From the NCBI RefSeq assembly GCF_017357385.1, contig NZ_CP071632.1, positions 1,679,501 to 1,743,500 of the forward strand: a stretch of 64,000 nt of DNA. The letters are read 5' to 3'. A program made the position numbers and the translations under genes. Source of the stretch: Rhizobium sp. NZLR1. Lineage in GTDB: Bacteria; Pseudomonadota; Alphaproteobacteria; Rhizobiales; Rhizobiaceae. The notes below the pieces were generated by a model. That model was given only the letters and a program-made list of their open reading frames with translations. It was not told the origin of the DNA and did no database searches. Positions within the stretch are counted from its first letter, which is position 1; the number at the start of each line of letters is the position of its first letter. Of this stretch, positions 1 through 8,627 are shown one piece after another.

Positions 1-1041
1 GAGCGCAAGCGTCCAGATGAGCATGCCGACATAGCTAACGAAGCCGAGCCAGCCATAGGTGGTGAGCGATTTCAGCCAGATATTGTGCTCGTCCTCGGGA
101 AACATTGTGCCGAACACCAGCGGGCCGATGCCGAGCGGGCGCTCCATCATCATGGTGAAGCCGATCCGGTGGCGCTCGAAACGGCCGAGATGCTCGCCGT
201 CATATTGCTGCACTAGCTGGGCGCGCGCCGAAAACAGTTCGGCGACCTTCGGAATCTGCAGCGCCACCAGCAGCGAAGCGACCAACATGATGATCGCCGC
301 CAGCGACAGCACCAGCACCCTGAGGCGAAAGGCGCCGCTGCGCTCCTTGAGCAGCATGATGAAGATCAGCAGCCCCACGCCGAGCGCGAACAGGCCCCAG
401 GCGGCGCGGGAAAAGGACAGGAAGATGCCGAGCGCAAGTACGAGCAAGGCGGCAGCCTTCAGCGGTGATTTCTTCAGGTCGCCCACCAGAATGCCGTGGA
501 CGAGATAGAGTGATGGCGGCACCAGGAAGGGGCCGAAGACGTTCGGGTCCTGGAAGGCGCCCTTGGCGCGGTCATAGAGTGTGAAGATTTCCGCGCCTGG
601 AAAGGCATGGAAATAGCCGAGTATGCCGAGCGCTGAGGTGGCGACGGCGGCGAAGGTCCAGGCGTTGAAGATCAGCAGCAGCCGCTTGTGGCTATCCTCG
701 ATAATCGCTGCGTAGAAGACCGCCGTCAGCGCCAGGAAGGTCGACACCGCAATATACATCGGCCCTGTCGCCAGATCCTTCATCTGCGTCAGCGACAGCA
801 TGCCGCCGATATTGAAGGTGAGCAGCAGGGCAAGCAGCGGCGCCACGCCGCGCGAAATCCTGAGGCCCAGGATGAACCAGAGGCCGATCAACCCCGCCAT
901 CCAGAGTTCGTAGGGTGCCGGCTCGTCGATCACGAAACCGGAAAGGAAGACGCCGAAGGCGACGAAGGCCGAGCCGATCAGGCGCAGCGTCATCCGCTGC
1001 GGCTGGGCGACACGCGGATATGTCGCCTCGATCGCGGTCAA
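1..1041 (-). CDS. O-antigen ligase / polysaccharide polymerase family membrane protein (C-terminus beyond window)
   Basis: The reading frame is open to the window edge, so only the first 347 codons are visible. The protein is strongly hydrophobic with many membrane segments. Late in the visible part a non-membrane loop holds an Arg-rich stretch (LGRFERHR) and a PLGIGPLVFG...EDEHNIWL motif, the pattern of the Wzy_C / O-antigen ligase family, which joins or polymerises lipid-linked glycans in the periplasm. The start is either TTG at 1041, overlapping the TGA of the upstream sugar transferase gene, or ATG at 993 (codon 17). The overlap suggests translational coupling. Family and context support polymerase or ligase activity for the polysaccharide made by the next genes; the specific product is not readable. 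Confidence 0.8.
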   Translation of the reverse strand, partial: MTAIEATYPRVAQPQRMTLRLIGSAFVAFGVFLSGFVIDEPAPYELWMAGLIGLWFILGLRISRGVAPLLALLLTFNIGGMLSLTQMKDLATGPMYIAVSTFLALTAVFYAAIIEDSHKRLLLIFNAWTFAAVATSALGILGYFHAFPGAEIFTLYDRAKGAFQDPNVFGPFLVPPSLYLVHGILVGDLKKSPLKAAALLVLALGIFLSFSRAAWGLFALGVGLLIFIMLLKERSGAFRLRVLVLSLAAIIMLVASLLVALQIPKVAELFSARAQLVQQYDGEHLGRFERHRIGFTMMMERPLGIGPLVFGTMFPEDEHNIWLKSLTTYGWLGFVSYVGMLIWTLAL

Positions 1042-2603
1042 TAGGCGTTTTCCGTATTGAGCAGCCGGATCGGCGTCAGGAACAGGATCTTGAGATCGAA
1101 CCAGAGCGACCAGTTCTCGATGTAATAGAGGTCGTATGCGGTGCGGAACTTGATCTTCTCGTCATTGTCCACCTCACCGCGCCAGCCATTGATCTGGGCC
1201 CAGCCGGTGACGCCGGGCTTGACGCGGTGGCGGGCGAAATAACCCTCGACGACATCGCCGAAGGCGCGGTCGCGGGCTTGGGCGAGAACCGCATGCGGGC
1301 GCGGCCCGACCAGCGAAAGCTCGCCCCTCAAGACATTGAAAAACTGTGGCAATTCGTCGATCGAGGTCTTGCGGATGAAGCGGCCGACGCGGGTGACACG
1401 CGGATCGCCCTTGGTGACCGCGGCCTTTCCCGTAGGGTCGGCCATGTTGGTGTACATCGAGCGAAATTTGAAGACGTTGATGATTTCGTTGTTGAAGCCG
1501 TGGCGCTTCTGCATGAAGAAAACCGGGCCTTCGGAGGTTGCCTTGATGGCAATCGCCGTCGCTACCATCAGCGGCCAGAGCAGCGCCAGCGCGACGACGG
1601 TGAAGAAGATGTCGAAGCCGCGCTTGGCGACGGAATCCCAGTCGCGGATCGGCATCTTGAAAATGTCGAGCATCGGCACCGAGCCGACATGCGAATAGGC
1701 GCGCGGCCGGAAACGCAGCCGGTTGGCATGCGCGGCAAGGCGGATATCGACCGGCAGAACCCAGAGCTTCTTCAAAAGGTCGTAGATACGCGCCTCGGCC
1801 GAAAGCGGCAGAGCGATGATCAGCATGTCGATGCGCGTCAGCCGCACGAATTCGACGAGTTCGGCCACGGTGCCGAGCTTCGGATAGCCTGCGACCATGA
1901 TCGGCGAGCGCTTTTCGCCGCGATCGTCGAAGATGCCGCAGATGCGGATGTCGTTGTCATCCTGCTGTTCGAGGATGCGGATCAGGTCCTTGGCCGGCTC
2001 ACCGCCACCGACGATGACGGCGCGGCGCTCCATGATGCCGTTGCGCGCCCAGTTGCGGATGCCGTAGGTGACGAGGAAACGCTCGGCGGCAAGGAAGAGC
2101 GCGCCGGCTGCAAACCAGGGTATAAAGGCGTCGACGACCATCGCCCATGTGCTGCCGCGAACCAGAGCGAACAGGCCGACGGTCAGGAGAAGCGCGATCG
2201 TCCACGAAGCCAGAATGCGCGGGATCAGCCGCAGCTTGGCCCGAAGCGCTGGGATGGTGTAGGTGTCGGCAAGCTGGAGGCCGATGACGGTCAAGGCCGA
2301 AGCGATCGCCGCCATGCCCGCCCGCATCCAGGAGGAATCATGGCCGTCGCCGGGCCAGAAAGTGTGAACGATCAGGGCGATCGCGAAGAGCGCCAGGAAT
2401 TCCAGCAGCCGCAATTGCCCGATGATGATGACAGGCGAATTGGTTCCATCGCGGAACTGTTCGGCGATCTGCCGGGCATAGGGGTTGATTTCGGTCGGGC
2501 CGGAAGGTTTTTCCTGACCCGCGTCGCCGCGCACCTCGATGTCGGAGACCTGCTTGCGCAGTGCTTCCACGTCGAATTGATCGCCTTTTTCCAGCTTGTT
2601 CAT
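1038..2603 (-). CDS. Undecaprenyl-phosphate sugar phosphotransferase (WcaJ/ExoY superfamily)
   Basis: This 521-residue polyisoprenyl-phosphate hexose-1-phosphate transferase would start a lipid-linked repeat unit at the inner membrane. The N-terminal half has several membrane helices (about residues 60-190), then a Rossmann-like CoA-binding-type region (IVGGGEPAKDLI). The C-terminal third is the catalytic domain, with KRGFDIFF, a VFKFRSMYTN element, a SIDELPQFFNVLRGELSLVG block, GPRPHA and RHRVKPGVTGWAQINGWRGE. The length fits the long WcaJ-like class rather than short ExoY/PssA proteins. ATG at 2603 is used. The gene lies 56 bp after the GT4 gene and overlaps the ligase gene. By gene order it may correspond to the Agrobacterium uppE / R. 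leguminosarum gms locus; that is recalled synteny, not a search. Confidence 0.93.
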   Translation of the reverse strand: MNKLEKGDQFDVEALRKQVSDIEVRGDAGQEKPSGPTEINPYARQIAEQFRDGTNSPVIIIGQLRLLEFLALFAIALIVHTFWPGDGHDSSWMRAGMAAIASALTVIGLQLADTYTIPALRAKLRLIPRILASWTIALLLTVGLFALVRGSTWAMVVDAFIPWFAAGALFLAAERFLVTYGIRNWARNGIMERRAVIVGGGEPAKDLIRILEQQDDNDIRICGIFDDRGEKRSPIMVAGYPKLGTVAELVEFVRLTRIDMLIIALPLSAEARIYDLLKKLWVLPVDIRLAAHANRLRFRPRAYSHVGSVPMLDIFKMPIRDWDSVAKRGFDIFFTVVALALLWPLMVATAIAIKATSEGPVFFMQKRHGFNNEIINVFKFRSMYTNMADPTGKAAVTKGDPRVTRVGRFIRKTSIDELPQFFNVLRGELSLVGPRPHAVLAQARDRAFGDVVEGYFARHRVKPGVTGWAQINGWRGEVDNDEKIKFRTAYDLYYIENWSLWFDLKILFLTPIRLLNTENAY

Positions 2604-2659
2604 GGGGCTTTTTCGCTCGTTGTCACCAAGCGAAATACCAGAAAGCCCCTAAGAAATAT

Positions 2660-3832
2660 TTACGAGGCGGCGGGCATTGCTTGACGGTCGGCGGCACCGA
2701 CGAGTTCATGGTACAATTTCAGGACATCGCGTGCCATGACGGCGGAGGAAAACACCGCCTTCACCGCCTCGGGCTTCGGCATCGTCCTGGCGTGCCAGTC
2801 GGGTGTGCTCAGCGTTTCCGCCATGACGCGCGCGAGATCGTCGGAATTCCCGGCCTCCACAAGGGCTGCGCTGTCGGCGCCGAGCACCTCGGGAATGCCG
2901 CCGACACGGCTTGCGATGATCGTCTTGCCGGCGCCGAGCCCTTCGAGCACGATATAGGGCATGGCTTCGGCGCGCGAGGGAACGACAAGGTTCTGCGCCA
3001 TGGAGAAGGCTTCGTGGACCCGCATCGCCGGTAGCATGCCGATGCGTTTGCCGAGGCCGCGCTCGACCATCATCTCGCGGTAGCGATCGCGATCCGGCCC
3101 GTCGCCGATCATCAGTGCCGACAGCGGCCTGCCGAGCAGCCGTTCGGTCTTGGCGAAGGCATCGACAAACAGATCGGGACCCTTGAGGTCCCGGAGCATT
3201 CCCACATAGATGAAATGCACCGCATCCGAGCGGGTCGGGATCGGCTCGAAATCGCGCTCGGCGATACCGTTATAGATCAGTCTCGTCTTCGTCCGCGGCT
3301 TACCCACTTTGCGCGCATAGGTGTCGCGCTCGTATTCGCAGATGAAGACCAGCGCATCGGTGAAATATTCCTGCAGGCGCTCCATCCTGAGGACGAACTG
3401 TCCACTGAACGAGGAACGCGAATAATGCAGGCTTCCACCATGCGCGGTGTAGAGGCGGGCTACGCGATACCTGTTCACCCGCAACGCTGAGCCGGCAAGT
3501 CGCGCGAGCACGCCGCCCTTGGCGCCGTGTCCGTGCAGCACATCCGGCCGCAAACTTTTGATTTTCTTGTATGTATCCCACATCGTCGCAATATCTGACG
3601 GACTGATCGAGCGCCGGATCGGCACGCGTGTCAGGCCGAGCGAGAGATAGGGACGGATATCGTCGAACAGGCTGTCCTCGTATTCGCCGCCAGTCGAGCT
3701 GTCACAGAGGATGCCGATTTCATGACCGGCCTTGCTGTGCTCCTCGACGAGGTCGCGGACATGTCGGAAAATCCCGCCGACCGGCGACCTGAAGCAATGG
3801 AGGATGCGGAGCGGCTGCTGTTCTGCCATCAT
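2660..3832 (-). CDS. Glycosyltransferase family 4
   Basis: A 390-residue GT-B fold glycosyltransferase, expected to add a sugar from a nucleotide donor to the growing lipid-linked unit in the cytoplasm. The N-terminus has the acceptor-side ILHCFRSPVGGIFRHVRDL pattern. The donor-side domain shows IYVGMLRDLKGPDLFVDAF, then VVPSRAEAMPYIVLEGLGAGKTIIAS, the E-x7-E-type motif of GT4 enzymes. The ATG at 3832 directly abuts the stop codon of the upstream Wza-like gene, so the two are probably translationally coupled. A second ATG lies one codon in. The sugar specificity cannot be read from sequence. Confidence 0.93.
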   Translation of the reverse strand: MMAEQQPLRILHCFRSPVGGIFRHVRDLVEEHSKAGHEIGILCDSSTGGEYEDSLFDDIRPYLSLGLTRVPIRRSISPSDIATMWDTYKKIKSLRPDVLHGHGAKGGVLARLAGSALRVNRYRVARLYTAHGGSLHYSRSSFSGQFVLRMERLQEYFTDALVFICEYERDTYARKVGKPRTKTRLIYNGIAERDFEPIPTRSDAVHFIYVGMLRDLKGPDLFVDAFAKTERLLGRPLSALMIGDGPDRDRYREMMVERGLGKRIGMLPAMRVHEAFSMAQNLVVPSRAEAMPYIVLEGLGAGKTIIASRVGGIPEVLGADSAALVEAGNSDDLARVMAETLSTPDWHARTMPKPEAVKAVFSSAVMARDVLKLYHELVGAADRQAMPAAS

Positions 3833-4408
3833 TCAGAAGAGCCGTTCGCGAACATAGATCGTGTCGCCGGCGATAATCGGCCCCGATATGTTGATGCGGC
3901 CGGTCAGCACTCGTCCGTTGATCTTGCGGGTGACGTCGACCATGCTCTGGTTGGCGCGGCCGGTAAAGCCGCCAGCGACCGCGATAGCATTCTGCACCGT
4001 CATGCCGGGGACATAGGCATACTGGCCGGGTTGGCCGACTTCGCCCATGAGAAAGATCGAACGGTAGCGATCGACATCGATGGTGACGTCGGGATCGCGA
4101 AGATAGCCCTGTTGCAGTTTCTGAGCGATTTGCCCCGAGAGCTGCTGCAGAGTTCGGCCGCGGGCAGGGACCTGGCCGATGAGGGGGAAGGCAATATAGC
4201 CGGCCTGATCCACCGTATAGGTGTTGGTCAGGCTCTGCTGGTCGAAAACGGTAACGCGCAACCGATCGCCGCTGTCCAGGGTATAGGGCTGGATAGTCGC
4301 CTCGTTGAAGGCCTTCGGAGCCGGCTTGTACGTCGTGCAGCCGCCCAATGCTGCCGTCATGGCTGCAAGGCTCAGGGCCAAAAGGATCTTGGGCTGGACG
4401 ACAGACAT
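3833..4408 (-). CDS. Wza-like polysaccharide biosynthesis/export lipoprotein
   Basis: This 191-residue outer-membrane-type export protein starts with a signal peptide and lipobox (about residues 9-24, ending LGGC), so it is probably lipidated at Cys24. Then comes a Poly_export domain (YTLDSGDRLRVTVFDQ...TYTVDQAGYIAFPLIGQV) and a SLBB-type ligand-binding region (IFLMGEVGQPGQYAYVPGMTVQNAIAVAGG). It is about half the length of E. coli Wza, typical of rhizobial short versions that lack the C-terminal pore helix. It is the first gene of a minus-strand block with GT4, sugar transferase and ligase/polymerase, and is divergent from the Wzz/GumC-like gene, its likely inner-membrane partner. Confidence 0.93.
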   Translation of the reverse strand: MSVVQPKILLALSLAAMTAALGGCTTYKPAPKAFNEATIQPYTLDSGDRLRVTVFDQQSLTNTYTVDQAGYIAFPLIGQVPARGRTLQQLSGQIAQKLQQGYLRDPDVTIDVDRYRSIFLMGEVGQPGQYAYVPGMTVQNAIAVAGGFTGRANQSMVDVTRKINGRVLTGRINISGPIIAGDTIYVRERLF

Positions 4409-4710
4409 CCGTTTGTGCTCACAGAAAATGAACTCGGTAGAGCCGTTATCGATCCGTTAGGGTTAATGCCCGGTAAAGGCCGCTTGCAATTTCCTGGTTT
4501 CCTTCATCGCTCCTTAGAACAGGATGATCTTAGGCCGGATCGGCCTCAGATCTGAATCCTGTTCTAAATTAAAAGTCAGAGCATGATGTCGCCCAAAACC
4601 GCTCACACTTTTCGGCATCATGCTCCGCTCATTACTCCGCAAGATTGCCATTAACCGTTGAGTTACCATGGTCGTTTACGCTTGCGGCACCTTTGTTGTG
4701 GAGTAAGAGC
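4409..4710. other. Divergent intergenic region of the polysaccharide locus
   Basis: About 300 bp separate the minus-strand wza-like gene from the plus-strand Wzz/GumC-like gene. Both must be transcribed outwards from here. It contains two palindromic repeat modules (listed separately) and no convincing ORF. I saw no clear -35/-10 pair. Confidence 0.6.
4514..4625. repeat. Rhizobial palindromic intergenic repeat, two modules
   Basis: The first module is a perfect 12-bp inverted repeat (TTAGAACAGGAT at 4514 with ATCCTGTTCTAA at 4556). The second is a perfect 10-bp inverted repeat (GAGCATGATG at 4579 with CATCATGCTC at 4616) enclosing AAAACCGCTCACACTTTT. The enclosed core is related in reverse to the CAAAAGTGTGCAGCGGTTTT core of repeats at 6876 and 58931. 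It is therefore a member of a dispersed intergenic family rather than an operator for this locus alone. Confidence 0.75.
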
Positions 4711-6876
4711 ATGTCCGGCGTAGCGCGTGATCAGGATGTGGACATCGACCTCGGCCAGTTGGTCCGCGCCGTCTGGGCGCGCCGTCTGCGGATTCTGGCG
4801 ATTACCCTCGTGGGGGCGGGCGTCGCCTTTACAGGCGCCAAGATCATGTCGCCACAATTTCGCAGCGAAACGCGCATTCTGATCGAACCCCGCGCGCCGG
4901 CCTTCGCCAGCACCCAGCAGGCCAACGACGCCAGCGCCGGTCCGCTGATGGATGAGCTGAATATCGCCAGCCAGGTGCAGCTGCTGCAATCGGCCGATCT
5001 TCTCAAGAAGGTCATCAACGACCTGAAGCTCTATAACCTGCCGGAATTCGACGATGCAGCCGACGGCTCGGCGATGAGCAGCATCCTGGTGAAGCTGCAT
5101 CTGAAGAAGAACCCGCTGGAGAATCCGCCGGAAGAGCGAGTGATCGATGCCTTCGTCGAACGCCTGCAGGTCTACCAGGTGCCGGGTTCACGCGTCATCG
5201 GCATCAGTTTTACTTCGAAGGACCCGAAGCTCGCCGCCGCCATTCCGAACGCCATGGCCAATGTCTATCTTTCGACGCAGAGCGGCGCCAAGCTCGATTC
5301 CAATTCCGAAGCGACGCGCTGGCTGGAGCCGGAGATCGAAGGCCTGCGTGGCAAGGTCAGCGAAGCCGAGAAGAAGGTCGCTGAATATCGCACCTCCCAC
5401 GGGCTGCTGCAGACCAACGGCACGACCACCTTTCCGGCCCAGCAGCTGAACGATATCTCTGCTGAGCTGACCCGTGTGCGCGGCGACAAGGCCAATGCCG
5501 AGGCGAGGGCGCAGGCGGTGCGCAATGCGCTGTCTTCGGGCGAGGCCTCCGACACGCTGCCGGACATCATGTCGTCCCAGGCGATCCAGCGGCTGAAAGC
5601 GACGGAATCCGGCCTGCAGTCGCAGATTTCAGACCTGCAGACCAGCCTTCTCAACAATCATCCGCGGCTGAAAAGCCTGCGTGCCCAGCTCTCCGATATC
5701 CGGGCTCAGATCCGCCAGGAGACCCAGAAGATTCTGGCGAGCATCGACAACGAATCCAAGGTCGCAGATCTGAGAGCGAGCGAGCTTGAGCGGCAGTCGG
5801 ATACGGTGCAGGCCAATAGCGCTCGCGCCGGTGAAGACGAGGTCGGTCTTAATGCGCTGGAGCGCGAGGCGACCGCCCAGCGGCAGCTGCTCGAAACCTA
5901 TCTGGTGCGCTACCGCGAGGCTGCCTCGCGCGCCGACAGCAATTCGAGCCCAGCCGATGCCCGTATCGTTTCCAAAGCCATCGAGCCGGTCGATCCCTAT
6001 TTCCCGAAGGTGGTGCCGATCGTCGTCGTCGCGACCGTTGCGACATTGATCTTGAGCGCCATCGTCACCATGCTGGCCGAACTTTTCAGCGGCCGGGCGC
6101 TGCGTGCCGTCGATGCGTCCCGTGAGGCGATCGAGGCCGAAACGCTCGTCGAGGACAGGGATACCCCGCAGGCCGCTCCCGTTATCGCTGTCGTCAGAAA
6201 GCCCGTCCGGCCGAGCATGCTCGCCGTGGTCGCCGACGAAGATCCGGTCGAGGACGTCAAGGCTGCCGAGGCGGCGCCGGAGGACGAGAACGAATTCTCA
6301 ATCGCCTCGGTTGCGGATTATCTCGCAGGCAGCCGGGCGCCGCTGGCAATCGCAATATCTCCGACCGGTGACAATGGCTCGGCGGCAACGGTTTTGCTGA
6401 CCCGCATGCTCGCCGACGCCGGCCGCCGCGTCATCCTGATCGATATGACCGGTTCCGGTTATCCCACAGAATTGATGGCCGAGGACCAGGCCGCTCTTGG
6501 CGTCACCGATCTGCTATGCGGCGAGGCCGCTTTTGGCGACACGATCCACGGCGACCACCTTTCCGATGCCCATCTCATTCCCCAGGGCCAGAGTGACGTT
6601 CGCCGCGCCATGCGCGGTGTGGACCGGCTGTCGCTGCTGCTCGATGCGCTTGCCGCCGCCTACGACCTCGTGGTGGTCGAATGCGGTTCGGCCGATGTCG
6701 CCGGCGTCTCGCGGCTGACGCGCAGCCGCGACGTCGAGATCATTCTCTCCCTGCCGGAAGTCGAGGAGACGATCTTCGTTGCCCTGATGACGGAATTCCA
6801 GGCTGCGGGCTACGAGCGCGTCGTGTTGATGTCGGGTGGTGAAGCGGCGGAGCAGAGGCTCGGCCAGGCCGCCTAA
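4711..6876 (+). CDS. Wzz/GumC-like polysaccharide copolymerase with degenerate BY-kinase domain
   Basis: A 721-residue inner-membrane protein that would control chain length and couple polymerisation to export with the Wza-like protein. The Wzz domain begins near residue 12, the first membrane helix is RILAITLVGAGVAFTGAKIM, and a long coiled-coil periplasmic region spans about residues 170-400. The second membrane helix is VVPIVVVATVATLILSAIV. The C-terminal 230 residues resemble the ParA/MinD-like BY-kinase domain, but the P-loop reads SPTGDNGSAATV, lacking the Lys of GxGKS/T, and the A' motif is weak (VILIDMTGSG). No tyrosine-rich tail is present. ATG at 4711 is preferred over an upstream in-frame 4645 start because the Wzz domain begins right after it. 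It may correspond to R. leguminosarum PssP2; I cannot confirm this. Confidence 0.9.
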   Translation: MSGVARDQDVDIDLGQLVRAVWARRLRILAITLVGAGVAFTGAKIMSPQFRSETRILIEPRAPAFASTQQANDASAGPLMDELNIASQVQLLQSADLLKKVINDLKLYNLPEFDDAADGSAMSSILVKLHLKKNPLENPPEERVIDAFVERLQVYQVPGSRVIGISFTSKDPKLAAAIPNAMANVYLSTQSGAKLDSNSEATRWLEPEIEGLRGKVSEAEKKVAEYRTSHGLLQTNGTTTFPAQQLNDISAELTRVRGDKANAEARAQAVRNALSSGEASDTLPDIMSSQAIQRLKATESGLQSQISDLQTSLLNNHPRLKSLRAQLSDIRAQIRQETQKILASIDNESKVADLRASELERQSDTVQANSARAGEDEVGLNALEREATAQRQLLETYLVRYREAASRADSNSSPADARIVSKAIEPVDPYFPKVVPIVVVATVATLILSAIVTMLAELFSGRALRAVDASREAIEAETLVEDRDTPQAAPVIAVVRKPVRPSMLAVVADEDPVEDVKAAEAAPEDENEFSIASVADYLAGSRAPLAIAISPTGDNGSAATVLLTRMLADAGRRVILIDMTGSGYPTELMAEDQAALGVTDLLCGEAAFGDTIHGDHLSDAHLIPQGQSDVRRAMRGVDRLSLLLDALAAAYDLVVVECGSADVAGVSRLTRSRDVEIILSLPEVEETIFVALMTEFQAAGYERVVLMSGGEAAEQRLGQAA

Positions 6877-6936
6877 CGCATGCCGCGCAAAAGTGTGCCG
6901 CGGTTTTGCGGCAACGACATGCGTAAGACAAAGACC
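6876..6936. repeat. Palindromic intergenic repeat (GCATGCCGCGCAAAAGTGTG type)
   Basis: The repeat fills the gap between two convergent genes and may act as a bidirectional transcript end. Arms ACGCATG (6876) and CATGCGT (6918) enclose a core nearly identical to the copy at 58931-58985. The shared part runs for about 50 bases with only a few substitutions. Confidence 0.8.
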
Positions 6937-6938
6937 GC

Positions 6939-8180
6939 TTAGCCGAGCCGTGCTCGGATGCTCTGCGTGAACTTGTAGAGCTTCGGGCGGGCCTTGATAT
7001 GGGCCTTGCCGCGGGTGACGATCCGGTGCGCGGCGCCGGCGAGAACGCCGAACTGCGAGACCGGCAGCACCACGTCGTAATGCGCGGTCTCCACAGGCGC
7101 CCAGGAACGCTTGTAAGTCTGGTCGCCAAGGCCGAAATCGAACAGCGCCACGCCCTTGCCATGCAATCCCGAAATGGTCTGCCAATAGAGGAATTCGCCG
7201 GGGCTCGTATCCGGAACGAGCTCTTCGTCGATTGCGCCGAACTGGCAGATGATGTGGTCGCCCTTGCGCGAAATCCCTGAAATTGCGGCGACCCGGCCCT
7301 CATTCTCACTTTTGAGCCGCAGCACATGCATCTGCAGCCCGAAATACCGCCGGTCGTCATCCCGCTTGTCGATGAGGCCGTGCAAAAAGGCCCGCGTTTC
7401 CTTGTCGGCGAAGACGTCGGGCAGGCCGAGGCTGGCGAAGCGGGCGCTCTTCAGGCGGAAAAAGATATCGAGCAGACGGTGCTGTTCTTCCGAAGTCTCG
7501 GGGACAACGTATTCGACGCCGCCGGCCGCCTCGAGACGTTTCGATTGAACACGGAATTTCTTGCGTCGGTTCTTGGCGTTGAGCTGCTTCAGCGTGTCCT
7601 CGAAAGCGGGAAAGAACGGCAGCTGATAGGCATGATTCTGGTTCTGCACCATCGGCAGCCCCGCAAGCGGGGTCGGTCGTCCGCGCCATTCCAGCGGAAT
7701 GTTCTGCAGCAGCAGCAGATCGGCCCGACCCTTGAGCGCCTGCTGCAGCTGACCGGCGAACTTGCCGGGATCGATGGTCCCGCCGGCCTCTGCAAAGCTC
7801 TCGGAGAACAGGCCGGTATTGATATTGCTGTGATCGGCGGCGATGAACTTCGCGGTCGCAAGCCCCCGAGACTTGATGATTTCGACCGGCAGAATGAATG
7901 CCGTCTGACCCGCATAGGTGCCTTTGAGGATCGCCAGCGGCCGCTGAAAGGCGCTCACCCAGGCGGCGCACCAATCATAGCTCTGATGGAGTGACTGGAG
8001 ATTGTCGCGCTCCAGCGCTCGCCAGTCGTCCTCCAACGGCTGCATTGCGTCGAAGACTTCGATATCGACTTCGGCCATGGCGAGTTTCATGCTCAGCTGA
8101 CGCAGGCGCGAAATGGCCGTTTGGGCCAGCGCCACGTCCTCCGACGGCTGTTCATGAACATCGAGCTTTTGCGTCTGCAC
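6939..8180 (-). CDS. GNAT-superfamily acetyltransferase, BioF2-like
   Basis: This 413-residue protein of the FemAB/BioF2-like (Acetyltransf_6, CelD-type) group has two GNAT folds. Recognisable stretches are LNAKNRRKKFRVQSKRLEA in the middle, then FRLKSARFASLG, and GEFLYWQTISGLHGKGVALFDFGLGDQTYKRSW near the C-terminus, the usual family signature. It probably acylates a sugar or lipid-linked glycan in the cytoplasm. The chosen start is GTG at 8180, preceded by GGAGAA at a suitable distance; there is no ATG before codon 31. It is convergent with the copolymerase gene, and membership in the polysaccharide locus is inferred from position. A similar acetyltransferase occurs in the Agrobacterium upp cluster as I recall. 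Confidence 0.85.
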   Translation of the reverse strand: MQTQKLDVHEQPSEDVALAQTAISRLRQLSMKLAMAEVDIEVFDAMQPLEDDWRALERDNLQSLHQSYDWCAAWVSAFQRPLAILKGTYAGQTAFILPVEIIKSRGLATAKFIAADHSNINTGLFSESFAEAGGTIDPGKFAGQLQQALKGRADLLLLQNIPLEWRGRPTPLAGLPMVQNQNHAYQLPFFPAFEDTLKQLNAKNRRKKFRVQSKRLEAAGGVEYVVPETSEEQHRLLDIFFRLKSARFASLGLPDVFADKETRAFLHGLIDKRDDDRRYFGLQMHVLRLKSENEGRVAAISGISRKGDHIICQFGAIDEELVPDTSPGEFLYWQTISGLHGKGVALFDFGLGDQTYKRSWAPVETAHYDVVLPVSQFGVLAGAAHRIVTRGKAHIKARPKLYKFTQSIRARLG

Positions 8181-8302
8181 GGGTGGTTTTCTCCGGTCAA
8201 GAATGCTGAACGGGAAGGTAGGTATGCCAGACGTATATTTGGTTTAACTGCACGCGTCGGGCGAGGTTTTCCGCCGATCACGGTTATTCGGCCGTTAATG
8301 GC

Positions 8303-8512
8303 CTATTGCTGCGGCGGTCCGGCCATCCATTTGATGATCACCATTGCCGGCAATACCCAGAGCAGGCCGGTGAGCAGGAAATAGAGCAGGTGTCCCCACC
8401 AGGGCGCGTTGCCGAGCGCTGCCACCGCGATCGTGTTCGCCACCAGCGCATAGACCAGCACGAGCACGACGATGAGGATCGTGCCGATGAATTTGCGGAG
8501 GCGAATGGGCAT
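8303..8512 (-). CDS. DUF2842 small membrane protein
   Basis: A 69-residue protein with two membrane helices ([20 protein letters not shown] and [19 protein letters not shown]), flanked by a basic N-terminus (MPIRLRKF) and ending KWMAGPPQQ. Length and pattern match DUF2842, a short alphaproteobacterial family of unknown function. The gene is divergent from ctaA, with starts about 115 bp apart. I infer no function. Confidence 0.82.
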   Translation of the reverse strand: MPIRLRKFIGTILIVVLVLVYALVANTIAVAALGNAPWWGHLLYFLLTGLLWVLPAMVIIKWMAGPPQQ

Positions 8513-8627
8513 CGTTTATCTCTCGGCATGGACAGGGCGAGCCGGCGCGACGGCATGCCGCAAAGGTTCGGGGCTTGTTTTGCATGAGCCGGTGGGGCAA
8601 ATCAACTGCCGGATAGAAGGAGACATC

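Noticed and set aside
915..2684. Very long plus-strand open frame opposite the sugar transferase gene
   Set aside because: Arg/Asp/Gly-rich translation with no family features; it mirrors the real minus-strand gene, as GC-rich third positions keep antisense frames open.
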